52,500 nt of DNA from an uncultured Pelagibacteraceae bacterium (lineage in GTDB: Bacteria > Pseudomonadota > Alphaproteobacteria > Pelagibacterales > Pelagibacteraceae). Within the stretch, counting starts at the first letter, position 1, and every line of letters begins with the position of its first letter. The notes under the pieces are model-generated. The model worked only from the letters and a program-made list of their open reading frames with translations, was not told the origin of the DNA and searched no databases. The stretch spans positions 1 through 52,500 of the forward strand of contig CACILM010000004.1 in the NCBI GenBank assembly GCA_902587515.1, in the 5' to 3' direction. A program made the position numbers and the translations under genes. This document shows positions 42,326 through 50,454 of this stretch, one piece after another.

Positions 42326-43019
42326 TAATTTTGAAAGAACTTTAATAGTTGCGGCCCATCCAGATGATGAAATTTTGGGTTGTGGAGGATTAATCAAAAA
42401 GCTAACTAAAAAAAATAAAAAAATAAAAGTTATTTTTCTTGCAGAAGGCTCTTCTTGTCGTTTTAATATTGAAGATTTGCACAAATCATTTGTTCAAAAA
42501 GAGATAAAACATAGAGAAATTTCCGCTAGAAAAGCTCTTAAGGTTTTGGGAGTAAAAAATTTTAGTTTTTATAATCTTAAATGTGGAAGATTGCACAATT
42601 ACCCAATCACTGATTTAGCCAAAATTGTAGAAAATGAGATTAAAAATTTCAAACCTACAGTTATTTTCACACACTCAAATGATGATGTGCATCTTGATCA
42701 TAGAACAGTCTTTCAAACATGCCTTCAAGCTACTCGTCCAGTAAATTCTCAAAATTTGATAAAAGAGCTTTACTCCTTTGAAATATTAAGTTCAACAGAA
42801 TGGAAGTATAATCAGATTTTTGAACCAAATATATTTTTCAATATTGACGTCGAAATCAAAGCCAAAATTTCAGCTTTAAAAAAATATAAGAGTGAGTTAA
42901 GGCCATTTCCTCATCCAAGAAGTGTTGAGGGTGTTAAAAGCTTATCAAAATATAGGGGTATGCAATCTGGTTTTAAATTTGCAGAGGCTTTTAAGTTAAT
43001 AAGGTCATATAAAAAATAA
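42318..43019 (+). CDS. PIG-L/LmbE-family deacetylase
   Basis: This 233-aa zinc-dependent deacetylase has AAHPDDEILGCGG (about residues 12-24, zinc ligands H and DD), SNDDVHLDHRTV near 124-136 and a C-terminal RSVEGVKSLSKYRG. The family removes N-acetyl groups from GlcNAc-containing lipids or sugars. The ATG at 42318 overlaps the end of the carbamoyltransferase by eight bases, so the two are coupled. The 127 bp to the convergent dioxygenase gene hold T-rich sequence and no clear gene. Confidence 0.9.
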   Translation: MNSNFERTLIVAAHPDDEILGCGGLIKKLTKKNKKIKVIFLAEGSSCRFNIEDLHKSFVQKEIKHREISARKALKVLGVKNFSFYNLKCGRLHNYPITDLAKIVENEIKNFKPTVIFTHSNDDVHLDHRTVFQTCLQATRPVNSQNLIKELYSFEILSSTEWKYNQIFEPNIFFNIDVEIKAKISALKKYKSELRPFPHPRSVEGVKSLSKYRGMQSGFKFAEAFKLIRSYKK

Positions 43020-43146
43020 AAAAAAATTATTATTTTTAATTTCTTAATTTAATCTCCTTATCTATTTTTTTTTACACTAATAACAATTTAGTGAGAGAGC
43101 AATATTTCTGGTTTAAATAGAATGAATGATAAGTATTAAAGAAGTC

Positions 43147-43935
43147 TTATCCTCTTAAAGTATAGATGCTCTCAAGTTCACTATCTGGTGGAACAGAATT
43201 ACAGTGAAGAATTTTCTTTAAATTTTTGCTTATTGAATTTTTATATCTTTTTTGGATCATCGCTGGATAATTGTAATAAGGTTTCATAAACCACGGACCA
43301 TAATATGAGAATATACTCCATCTAGTCTTTTTATCACTTGGTTCACCAGCTTTATGCCAAAGGCCAGTGTCAATAATAGCTACTGTACCTTGATCGCCTA
43401 AGATTTTTTTATGTTTATAATTTTTGTTTCTCTCAGGAAATTTGTCTCTGATTAAATGTGATTTTTCAACATACTGTGTACACCCATTATCTTTCTCAAA
43501 CTTATCTAACATAATCATTACAATAAAACTAAATCCACGATCCAGTCTTCTATTGCCGATTAGCCTTGAGTCATGGTGCCAATCACCTCCTAAATCTTCT
43601 AAATGTAATGATTTTTTATCATATTTATTATTTCTTTTAAATCGATTGGTTAAACTTGAATTTATGAGTACATAATTATCATCTATAACTTTCTTTAAAA
43701 TATTATCTACTTTTTTAAGTTCAAGTAATTTAAGGTAATTTTTGTTATAGAAAAAATAATTTTGTATTACCTGACCTCTATTTCCAAGTTTTTTATATTT
43801 ACTTTCGAAAACTTTAAAAGTTTTTTCAAATTCTTTTATATAAGAATTACACTCTTTTTTGGACAAAACATTTTTTAAATAGGTAATCCCGTTATTTTTT
43901 AAATCTTTAATATGTTTTTGAGTTGAATTTTTCAT
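43147..43935 (-). CDS. PhyH-family Fe(II)/2-oxoglutarate dioxygenase, copy B
   Basis: This 262-aa paralogue of the 34612-35379 dioxygenase has the iron ligands in DWHHDSR (about residue 121) and TGLWHKAGEP (about 194), with WSIFSYYGPWFMKPYYNYP nearly identical to the other copy. It ends the eleven-gene leftward operon that carries LuxC, LuxE, ACP and the split transketolase. Similarity to the nonulosonate-operon copy suggests that both act on related glycan substrates, one in each operon. It starts 4 bp after the ACP gene. Confidence 0.82.
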   Translation of the reverse strand: MKNSTQKHIKDLKNNGITYLKNVLSKKECNSYIKEFEKTFKVFESKYKKLGNRGQVIQNYFFYNKNYLKLLELKKVDNILKKVIDDNYVLINSSLTNRFKRNNKYDKKSLHLEDLGGDWHHDSRLIGNRRLDRGFSFIVMIMLDKFEKDNGCTQYVEKSHLIRDKFPERNKNYKHKKILGDQGTVAIIDTGLWHKAGEPSDKKTRWSIFSYYGPWFMKPYYNYPAMIQKRYKNSISKNLKKILHCNSVPPDSELESIYTLRG

Positions 43936-43939
43936 GTAT

Positions 43940-44176
43940 TTAAAAATCTACTTTATATTTTGATAATATCTCTTTTCCTTTTTCAAAAGAACTAAAATCT
44001 ACAACATCTTCTGTATCAATGGAAATTGAAAATTTTTCCTCTAAAGCTGAAATTAATGTCATATGACCAATTGAATCCCATTCTGGTATTTCATTATATT
44101 TAATTTTTTCACTAAACTTGGCATCATCAATTGATAAAGCTTCTTTAAAAACTTTTTTATATTTTTCTAAATTCAT
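43940..44176 (-). CDS. Acyl carrier protein
   Basis: This 78-aa four-helix carrier protein has its phosphopantetheine serine in EWDSIGHMTLI near residue 35, and the acidic helix SISIDTEDVVDF follows. It is specific to this cluster; housekeeping acpP is normally next to fab genes. It would carry the acyl group activated by the AMP-ligase or LuxE gene and processed by the FabZ-like and LuxC genes of the same operon. It lies 1 bp after the transketolase C subunit and 4 bp before the dioxygenase. Confidence 0.92.
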   Translation of the reverse strand: MNLEKYKKVFKEALSIDDAKFSEKIKYNEIPEWDSIGHMTLISALEEKFSISIDTEDVVDFSSFEKGKEILSKYKVDF

Positions 44177-44177
44177 A

Positions 44178-45146
44178 TTATTTAAAATTTTTTGTAACCG
44201 TTTCTATAATTTTGTCAGCAGTTAGTCCATAATATTTTAATAAATAATCATAACTTCCACTCTTGCTATATTGATCATTGACACCGATTTTTATTAATTT
44301 TGGTGATGAACTTATACTAGCTAAAACCTCTGAGACTGCACTACCTAACCCGCCTAAAACATTATGCTCTTCAACAGTAATAATTAATTTTTTTGATTTT
44401 GCTTCTTCCAAAATTATATCTCTATCAATTGGTTTAATTGTATGGAAATTAATTACAGATGTATCTATTTTTTTTTGTTTTAACATTTCAGCAGCTTTTA
44501 AAGCCTGGCTTACAGATGCTCCACTTGAAAAAATTGCAACATTATTTCCATCAACTAATTTAACAGCCTTACCAATTTTAAATTGGTAATCTTTTTTATA
44601 TACTGGAGTTGAGTTAGCTCCTCCTGTCAATCTAATGTAAACACTTTCTTTATGATTAATTGAAGCTAATAAACTCTTTACAACTTCTAATCCATCAGCA
44701 GGAGAAATTATCGTTATATTTGGAATTGATCTTAAAACACCAATGTCTTCAATTGAGCAGTGAGTATATCCTAAAGATCCAAGAATCAAACCACTGGCAA
44801 GTCCAGTCATTATCACTTTGGTTTTCATATATCCTAGATTAACTTTTATTTGTTCACAACATCTCATTGTTTGGAAGGGTGCAAATGTAGTTGTGATGAC
44901 TTTAAAGCCTTCTGAAGAGAGCCCAGAAGCTATTCCAATAAGATTTTGTTCTGAAATACCAAGTTCTATAAATTTATCAGGAACTTGTTTTCTAAATCTA
45001 TCTAAACCAGCTGAAGTAGAGACGTCACAAGTTAGCACACATAAATTTTTAATATGTTTTTCAATCTCTAGAACCGATAATCCAAAAGTGGCTCTTGAAC
45101 CAAGCTTCGACCACATTTCAATTTTTTTGGTATTTATTTCAATCAT
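44178..45146 (-). CDS. Transketolase-like protein, C-terminal subunit
   Basis: This protein of about 322 aa contains the pyrimidine-binding and C-terminal domains of transketolase: DRFRKQVPDKFIELGISEQN (catalytic Glu in the ELGISEQN motif), TTFAPFQTMRCCEQIK, GYTHCSIEDIGVLRSIP and the C-terminal TVEEHNVLGGLGSAVSEVL. It would form a heteromer with the N-terminal subunit encoded just upstream. I prefer ATG at 45146 (overlap ATGATTGA with that gene); in-frame starts at 45161 and 45170 are possible. Split transketolases in glycan clusters usually make branched or extended sugars or transfer two-carbon units. Substrate unknown. Confidence 0.88.
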   Translation of the reverse strand: MIEINTKKIEMWSKLGSRATFGLSVLEIEKHIKNLCVLTCDVSTSAGLDRFRKQVPDKFIELGISEQNLIGIASGLSSEGFKVITTTFAPFQTMRCCEQIKVNLGYMKTKVIMTGLASGLILGSLGYTHCSIEDIGVLRSIPNITIISPADGLEVVKSLLASINHKESVYIRLTGGANSTPVYKKDYQFKIGKAVKLVDGNNVAIFSSGASVSQALKAAEMLKQKKIDTSVINFHTIKPIDRDIILEEAKSKKLIITVEEHNVLGGLGSAVSEVLASISSSPKLIKIGVNDQYSKSGSYDYLLKYYGLTADKIIETVTKNFK

Positions 45147-45966
45147 TTGTTTTAAGCTCATCAATTGCACTTCTGTAATTTTTTTCAGTCATAATTTTGT
45201 GATGCCAATCATTATTATTTTCTGAAAAAGTGAAACCTTTTCCTTTAATAGTTTTACAAATTACAACGTTTGGAGAATTGTTGTCTTTTTCTTTTAATTC
45301 CTTATAGATTTGATTTATATCATGTCCATCTATAGTGACAGTCTTCCATCCAAAACTTTTCCACTTTGACTCAATGTTATCTGTATTCATAATTTGTTTT
45401 GTGGATCCTGTTTGTTGAAAATTGTTATTATCAATAATTACAGTTAAGTTATTTAATTTTAGATTTGGAGCACATAATGCAGTTTCCCAAACTATACCTT
45501 CATTACATTCTCCATCTCCTATAAGCGCAAAAACCCTTTTATCTATATTCTTCTTTTTTAAAGCAACTGCCACTCCAGCTGCTAATGATAAACCCATACC
45601 TAGGCTACCGGTTGAAAAATCAATACCAAAATTATCATTTTTGACTGGGTGTCCAGGTAAATCAGAATTATCCTTTTCAAAAGTTTTTAGTTGCTCATCG
45701 GAAATAATACCTAATAAATTTAAAACTGCGTAATAAACCATACACCCATGTCCTTTGCTTAAAATAAATCGATCTCTTTCATTTTGTTGGAAATTTTCTT
45801 TATTAAAACTCATTATATCATTAAATAAAGTAGCTATAATTTCCACAGAAGATAAGGCTCCTCCAAAATGTGAACTACTCGATCCAGCGTAATACGATAA
45901 ATCTAAAATTTTTCTCCTTAATTTTTTAGAAAATTCTTTTGTATTATTAAATTTTTTATCTGTCAT
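45139..45966 (-). CDS. Transketolase-like protein, N-terminal (TPP pyrophosphate) subunit
   Basis: This 275-aa N-terminal transketolase half has DRFILSKGHGCMVYYAVL, FSTGSLGMGLSLAAGVAVA and the TPP/Mg2+ motif GDGECNEGIVWE...IIDNNNFQQTG (about residues 152-187). The start chosen is ATG at 45966, one base after the SDR stop; an earlier in-frame ATG at 46008 would overlap the SDR by 41 bases. Paired with the C-terminal half downstream, it forms a second, specialised transketolase beside the housekeeping enzyme at 445-2427. The context suggests ketol transfer to an aldehyde, possibly one made by LuxC; that is inference. Confidence 0.9.
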   Translation of the reverse strand: MTDKKFNNTKEFSKKLRRKILDLSYYAGSSSSHFGGALSSVEIIATLFNDIMSFNKENFQQNERDRFILSKGHGCMVYYAVLNLLGIISDEQLKTFEKDNSDLPGHPVKNDNFGIDFSTGSLGMGLSLAAGVAVALKKKNIDKRVFALIGDGECNEGIVWETALCAPNLKLNNLTVIIDNNNFQQTGSTKQIMNTDNIESKWKSFGWKTVTIDGHDINQIYKELKEKDNNSPNVVICKTIKGKGFTFSENNNDWHHKIMTEKNYRSAIDELKTND

Positions 45967-45967
45967 T

Positions 45968-46711
45968 CTACATTCCGCCATCTGCCCTGATAACTTGGCC
46001 AGTAACATAGCTTGAGAGATCTGATGCTAAAAATAAAACCACATTAGCTATCTCTTGAGGTTCGCCAATTCTTTTAAGAGAGGTTAATTGCTCGATATTG
46101 GTTATCGTTTTTTTGTCTGTATTTTTCGTCATCATTTCAGTATTTGTTAAACCTGGAGCGATTGAATTGACTCTAATATTAAAGTGTCCAACTTCACGTG
46201 AAAGAACTTTTGATTGAGCAATTAAAGCTGCTTTAGCAGTAAGATAGGCACTTCTCCCCTCGTTTCCATCTATAGCCGAACTTGAAGATAAATGTATTAT
46301 GCTTCCTGATTTATTTTTTATCATAGATTTTAAAATCAACTGGGTAAAAAGAGATTGAGAAAAAAAATCTATTTCAAAAATTTCTTTTAGTTTGCTTAAA
46401 GGAGTCATTTGAAATAGAGCTGTATGAATTGAAGCAGCATTATTTACCAGAATATGAATAGGTATATTTTTTGAAATGATTTCTTGCGCTGCAGTTTTCA
46501 AATTTGTTTCATTACTTAAATCTAATTTGATTATATAAATTTTATTATTATATCTTTTTTGTAAATCACTAGTAAATTTAACAAAATCATCACTTGTGTT
46601 TCTTACACATGCAAAAATGTTTGCTTGATTTGCAGAGAAAACTTCAAGAACTTTTTTTCCAATTCCTTTATTGCATCCTGTTATGACAGCATTTTTGTTT
46701 TTCAGCAGCAT
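45968..46711 (-). CDS. Short-chain dehydrogenase/reductase (FabG-like)
   Basis: This 247-aa classical SDR has the cofactor motif VITGCNKGIGKKVL (TGxxxGIG, residues 8-21), LVNNAASIH (NNA), the catalytic Ser in IHLSSSSAIDG, the Y-x3-K in SAYLTAKAALI (about 154-164) and the C-terminal SSYVTGQVIRADGG. Such enzymes reduce 3-keto groups on ACP/CoA thioesters or oxidise sugar or alcohol groups. The cluster ACP and FabZ-like dehydratase make acyl reduction likely, but a ketone formed by the transketolase is an alternative substrate. It starts where the radical SAM gene ends. Confidence 0.9.
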   Translation of the reverse strand: MLLKNKNAVITGCNKGIGKKVLEVFSANQANIFACVRNTSDDFVKFTSDLQKRYNNKIYIIKLDLSNETNLKTAAQEIISKNIPIHILVNNAASIHTALFQMTPLSKLKEIFEIDFFSQSLFTQLILKSMIKNKSGSIIHLSSSSAIDGNEGRSAYLTAKAALIAQSKVLSREVGHFNIRVNSIAPGLTNTEMMTKNTDKKTITNIEQLTSLKRIGEPQEIANVVLFLASDLSSYVTGQVIRADGGM

Positions 46712-47773
46712 CTATTTGACAAAATCTTCTTCTGAAAATATATCTTTAGCTAGAGCCGGTTTAAAAATTGATTGACCGCTTTTAGTCATAAATTTTTCTA
46801 TAAAGGATTTATCTTCTCCTGCTAAACATAAGTCACTATGATTTTTGAAATATTTTATACTAAACCCATAGTCTACTATTTCCTTAAGTGATTGCTCAAA
46901 AATATTTCCAATTTTTATGTGGACATACGGGCAAACAAGAACATCGCCGATAGGGGTGACGTAAAGTCTATTAACAGTGGTGCAACCAAGTATCTTCTCG
47001 TTGTTCTTGTCAAAAGGATTCCAAATATTTCTTACTAGGTTTTTATATTCTTTTCTGATTTTTCTCAGGTATTCTCTGTCTTCATCATTACAAATAATAT
47101 CTGACATTTTCTGCCACATCCCAGACGGAACAGCTACGTTTAGTAATGTTTTATATTTTTTATCTTTTGAGTAATCTAATAGTTGTTTAAAGTGATCGGT
47201 GTTAGCATTGTAACGTCCTACCGTAATGTTTAGGTAAGGATCCATCCCCGCTTTTCTAACATGTTCGAGTCCTTCAATAGCACGTCTCCAAGAGTCTTTT
47301 CTACCTCTGATCTCATCGTGAATTTTTTCATCCATACTATCTATACTTACGGAAACTCTGCTTACTTTATATTCTGCAAGTTTTTTTGCCATTTTTTCAT
47401 CGAGATAATAGCCGTTTGTTGTCAGATAAAGGTAAAATCTTTCAGGTTTTATCGCCTCTAGCACACTAAACAATTTATCAGGTTGTAATAATAATTCTCC
47501 ACCTTGAAGATCAAATTCAAAATATCCTAATTCATCAGCATCATCTGCAAGTTTTTTTATTGCTTTTAAATCTAAATATTCTTTAACGTGATCGCCTTTT
47601 GGTGAGTTAGTAAAACAATATTTACATCTTAAATTACATGCGTTATTAAAATTTAAATCGATCCCTCTAGTTTTTGTTCCCACTTTTCCATCATTTTTTT
47701 GAACGTAGGCATAAAAATCTCTTAATTTTTTTACTAGTATAGGTTTGTTTAAAAGTGAAGAAGCTATTGGCAC
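46712..47773 (-). CDS. Radical SAM/SPASM-domain protein
   Basis: This 353-aa protein has the radical SAM cluster motif CNLRCKYC (Cys46, 50, 53: CxxxCxxC) in an N-terminal barrel with FDLQGGELLLQ and YLTTNGYYLD. A C-terminal SPASM/twitch-like region (GCTTVNRLYVTPIGDVLVCP near residues 263-282, then KIGNIFEQSL) has Cys residues for an auxiliary Fe-S cluster. It uses SAM to make a radical for an unknown reaction on a peptide, sugar or carrier-bound group. It lies mid-operon, sharing one base with the FabZ-like gene and abutting the SDR gene. Its codons look less AT-rich than its neighbours'. Confidence 0.88.
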   Translation of the reverse strand: MPIASSLLNKPILVKKLRDFYAYVQKNDGKVGTKTRGIDLNFNNACNLRCKYCFTNSPKGDHVKEYLDLKAIKKLADDADELGYFEFDLQGGELLLQPDKLFSVLEAIKPERFYLYLTTNGYYLDEKMAKKLAEYKVSRVSVSIDSMDEKIHDEIRGRKDSWRRAIEGLEHVRKAGMDPYLNITVGRYNANTDHFKQLLDYSKDKKYKTLLNVAVPSGMWQKMSDIICNDEDREYLRKIRKEYKNLVRNIWNPFDKNNEKILGCTTVNRLYVTPIGDVLVCPYVHIKIGNIFEQSLKEIVDYGFSIKYFKNHSDLCLAGEDKSFIEKFMTKSGQSIFKPALAKDIFSEEDFVK

Positions 47774-48249
47774 TATGTTTCCTTTTTAGTATTTAAATTA
47801 TACTTTTTAATTTCATCTGGCAAGATTAAGTTGAACTCAGCTTTACAAACTAATTCATTATCAATAACTATGCTGCCTTCGCAATTGGCCATACCTCTTT
47901 TAAAATTTAAAATTTTTGATACAATATTTAATCTTTTATTGGGTAATATCTTTTTCAAAAATTTTATATTATTAGCTGAGGTTAAATAAACAACTTTTCC
48001 TTTATTACCTGGTAAAGTAAGAATAGATAGCGCGCAAGTTTGGACTATTGTTTCCACTTGAAGCATACCTGGCATATTAGGGTCGTTAGGCCAATGTACT
48101 TTAAAAAACCATTCATCATTTTTTAAATCCTTATAACCTTTTGAGCTTACACCTGGAATAACTTCAGTGGCATAATCAATAAAAAGGTATGGGTTTCTAT
48201 TTTGTTGGTATTCTAATATTTCTTTCAAGTTAAGGGAAATCTTTTTCAT
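47773..48249 (-). CDS. FabZ-like hot-dog dehydratase
   Basis: This 158-aa hot-dog protein has the region typical of 3-hydroxyacyl-ACP dehydratases: the catalytic His in HWPNDPNMPGMLQVETIVQ (compare H-FPG-P--PGVL--E; here residues about 53-71), preceded by NPYLFIDYATEV and followed by VVYLTSANNIKFLKKI-PN. It probably dehydrates a 3-hydroxyacyl chain on the operon's ACP, or binds one without turnover. It overlaps luxC by four bases. Housekeeping fabZ normally lies with lpxD/lpxA, so this is a cluster-specific copy. Confidence 0.85.
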   Translation of the reverse strand: MKKISLNLKEILEYQQNRNPYLFIDYATEVIPGVSSKGYKDLKNDEWFFKVHWPNDPNMPGMLQVETIVQTCALSILTLPGNKGKVVYLTSANNIKFLKKILPNKRLNIVSKILNFKRGMANCEGSIVIDNELVCKAEFNLILPDEIKKYNLNTKKET

Positions 48250-49439
48250 TTTATTTCGACAACCCTCGTTAATAAATTATTTATATCAAATCCATCCCAA
48301 TTTAAACTTATATCTAACGCTTGTCCTATTGGAACAATTCTATCAATACCTTCTATATCATTTTTAAAAATGGAAGATAAAAAATTTTTTTTTACTCCAA
48401 AGTAAGTGAGTGTTTGATATTTTTTTCCAATAAAATTTTGTAGATTTTTAAAATTTCTAGTTTCATATTCATAAAAATATCCCCACTTACCTTTAAAATT
48501 TTCTATACTTTTGTCAATTTTATTCAAAAAAATTGTATATATATAATTTCCATACCTTTCGTGATTTTTTATATTTTTTAATTTGGCTGTATCAACGCAA
48601 AATTGATTAAATTTATCATAAGATGCTTTATCAGGAATTATATAATTTTTTTTCAGTAAATTATTGAGTTCTACCCAAAATTTTTTTCTAGAGACTTTAA
48701 CAGAATTCCCTGTCCATATTATAAGATGTGGAGATGAACAAGCATTCTGATCAAATAAATATGTATCATTATAGAAATTTTTTACTAATAATTTTAGATC
48801 AAATTTTTTTAATTTTTTTATCCTGTCAGAATTTATAATACAGAATGAGTTTCGATCTGCAAAAGTGATCTCGAAAGATCTATCTTGCAAAGGGAATTGT
48901 CTTATAGCTTGTATCGATTTACTACCTCCCCAAATAATTCTTATATCGCATACTTTTGATAAATACTTTGTTAAATTATCATTTTCTTTATATTTTAAAA
49001 TTTTAATTAGCTTCCTTATTTTATGAAATTTTTTTATTTTTAATAATTTTTTTATTACATTACAAATAATTGAAATTTGAATAAAATCTTTTGATGGCAC
49101 TTTAATAACATTAGAATTTCCGGTAATTAACCCAAATATAAGAGAATATGCAAAATTAGTTGGGACATTTGATGGAGTAATATGAAAAATTAAACCCTTA
49201 CCTTTTTTTACATTATCGTATTTAAATGAAAGCTTAAGCTTTTCAATATTTTTTTTTCTACACCAAAATGATAATGATTTTAAATCGGGATATTTATTAT
49301 ATTTCTTCTTGCTTAATTCTGATGAAAAGCTATTTAAAAATTCACAAATTATTAAATCATAAGGGAATAAAGTATTATTATATATTTGTTTGTCTCCAAC
49401 TAAAAACTCTACATTATCCCATTTATCTTTAAACATCAC
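48246..49439 (-). CDS. LuxC-like acyl-CoA/acyl-protein reductase
   Basis: This 397-aa protein matches the LuxC family: GLIFHITPSNVPTNFAYSLIFGLITGNSNVIKVPSK-type middle (about residues 85-115), IRIIWGGSKSIQAIRQFPLQ, SFEITFADRNSFCII and the catalytic-cysteine region DQNACSSPHLIIW (about 227-239). LuxC uses NADPH to reduce an acyl group handed over by LuxE to the aldehyde. No luxA/luxB luciferase genes are present, so light production is not implied. It overlaps luxE by 11 bases and the FabZ-like gene by four. Confidence 0.9.
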   Translation of the reverse strand: MMFKDKWDNVEFLVGDKQIYNNTLFPYDLIICEFLNSFSSELSKKKYNKYPDLKSLSFWCRKKNIEKLKLSFKYDNVKKGKGLIFHITPSNVPTNFAYSLIFGLITGNSNVIKVPSKDFIQISIICNVIKKLLKIKKFHKIRKLIKILKYKENDNLTKYLSKVCDIRIIWGGSKSIQAIRQFPLQDRSFEITFADRNSFCIINSDRIKKLKKFDLKLLVKNFYNDTYLFDQNACSSPHLIIWTGNSVKVSRKKFWVELNNLLKKNYIIPDKASYDKFNQFCVDTAKLKNIKNHERYGNYIYTIFLNKIDKSIENFKGKWGYFYEYETRNFKNLQNFIGKKYQTLTYFGVKKNFLSSIFKNDIEGIDRIVPIGQALDISLNWDGFDINNLLTRVVEIK

Positions 49440-50454
49440 TACATCCTCTCACCTCGGACTCTTTAACCCTTCCATAAATTTTGAAATGTTTTTGAGATTT
49501 GCCACTACTACAATTTTTACAATCAATAATTTCTCCTATATCTTCAGTTAAAATACTGTGTCCAGGATAACTTGAAGGAAGTAAAGACAAAATTTGAACA
49601 AACCCTTTTTCACCATTTGAACATAAATTGAAATTTTTATCTCTTATCAAAATTTCTGAAAAATCTGTTGTTGTAAAACAACCACACTCTTTTGTCTCCA
49701 TGAAGATAGAGCCAGTTTGTTCGATAAGACCGTAATAATTATATACCATGTTTAAATTTAATTTTGTTTTCAAAATTTTTTTAAATTTTTCATTTGATAT
49801 TTTTTTATCCTGCATTTTCTTCCACCCACCTCCATGAATTAGTATACCGTTGTTTAAATTTTTAATTGAAAGATTATCAATTTTTAATTTTTCAATTAAA
49901 TTCTCAAATACATTAAAAGTGAAACCAAAAATTAAAAATGGCGAATGTGAAAATTTTTTTAAAAATATATTTAATTTTTCATAATTTATTTTGTGATTTT
50001 CATTCATAAAAATTAAATTATTTCCAAATATCGAAAAACCGAGATATGCCGCTGTTTTTGCATTAAAGTTATAAGGGTTTTTAATATTTTCTTTTTCATC
50101 AATTATTATCATCGGTAACCTTTTAGGCCCTAAAATTTTTGAAACAATTTTAGCTAAAGTTAAAGATTGTAATTGAGCATTTTTTTTATCAAGAAAAATT
50201 TTTGATGGGCTTGAGCTAGATGTTCCAGATGATCTTAAAACTTTAAAAATATCTTTTTTTGAAATGCTTTTCAGTTCCAAATGTTTAAAAACATTAACTG
50301 GCAAAAAGGGAACTTCTTCAATTTTTGAAGCTAAAAATTTTTTTGAATAAACATTATTAATAATTTTTTTATACTCTAATGAATTATCGTAATGATGTTT
50401 AGATAACTTATTAATTTTTGATAAAAATGTTTTTGAGTCCTTTAGGTTAAACAT
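49429..50454 (-). CDS. LuxE/PaaK-like acyl-protein synthetase
   Basis: This 341-aa protein of the LuxE family has the adenylation P-loop-like motif LRSSGTSSSSPSKIFLD (about residues 69-85), LLIHGGGWKK-type middle (ILIHGGGWKKM), VYNYYGLIEQTG and the C-terminal EDIGEIIDCKNC with a Cys pair (DCKNC), then FKIYGRVKESEVRGCS. LuxE activates a fatty acid as acyl-AMP, loads it on its own cysteine and passes it to LuxC. It overlaps the AMP-ligase gene by eight bases, so two adenylating enzymes occur side by side. Confidence 0.88.
   Translation of the reverse strand: MFNLKDSKTFLSKINKLSKHHYDNSLEYKKIINNVYSKKFLASKIEEVPFLPVNVFKHLELKSISKKDIFKVLRSSGTSSSSPSKIFLDKKNAQLQSLTLAKIVSKILGPKRLPMIIIDEKENIKNPYNFNAKTAAYLGFSIFGNNLIFMNENHKINYEKLNIFLKKFSHSPFLIFGFTFNVFENLIEKLKIDNLSIKNLNNGILIHGGGWKKMQDKKISNEKFKKILKTKLNLNMVYNYYGLIEQTGSIFMETKECGCFTTTDFSEILIRDKNFNLCSNGEKGFVQILSLLPSSYPGHSILTEDIGEIIDCKNCSSGKSQKHFKIYGRVKESEVRGCSDV

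Noticed and set aside
48246-50454. LuxC and LuxE as part of a bioluminescence (lux) operon
   Set aside because: No luxA/luxB luciferase or luxD-like gene is present. LuxC/LuxE relatives also occur in lipid and surface-glycan clusters.
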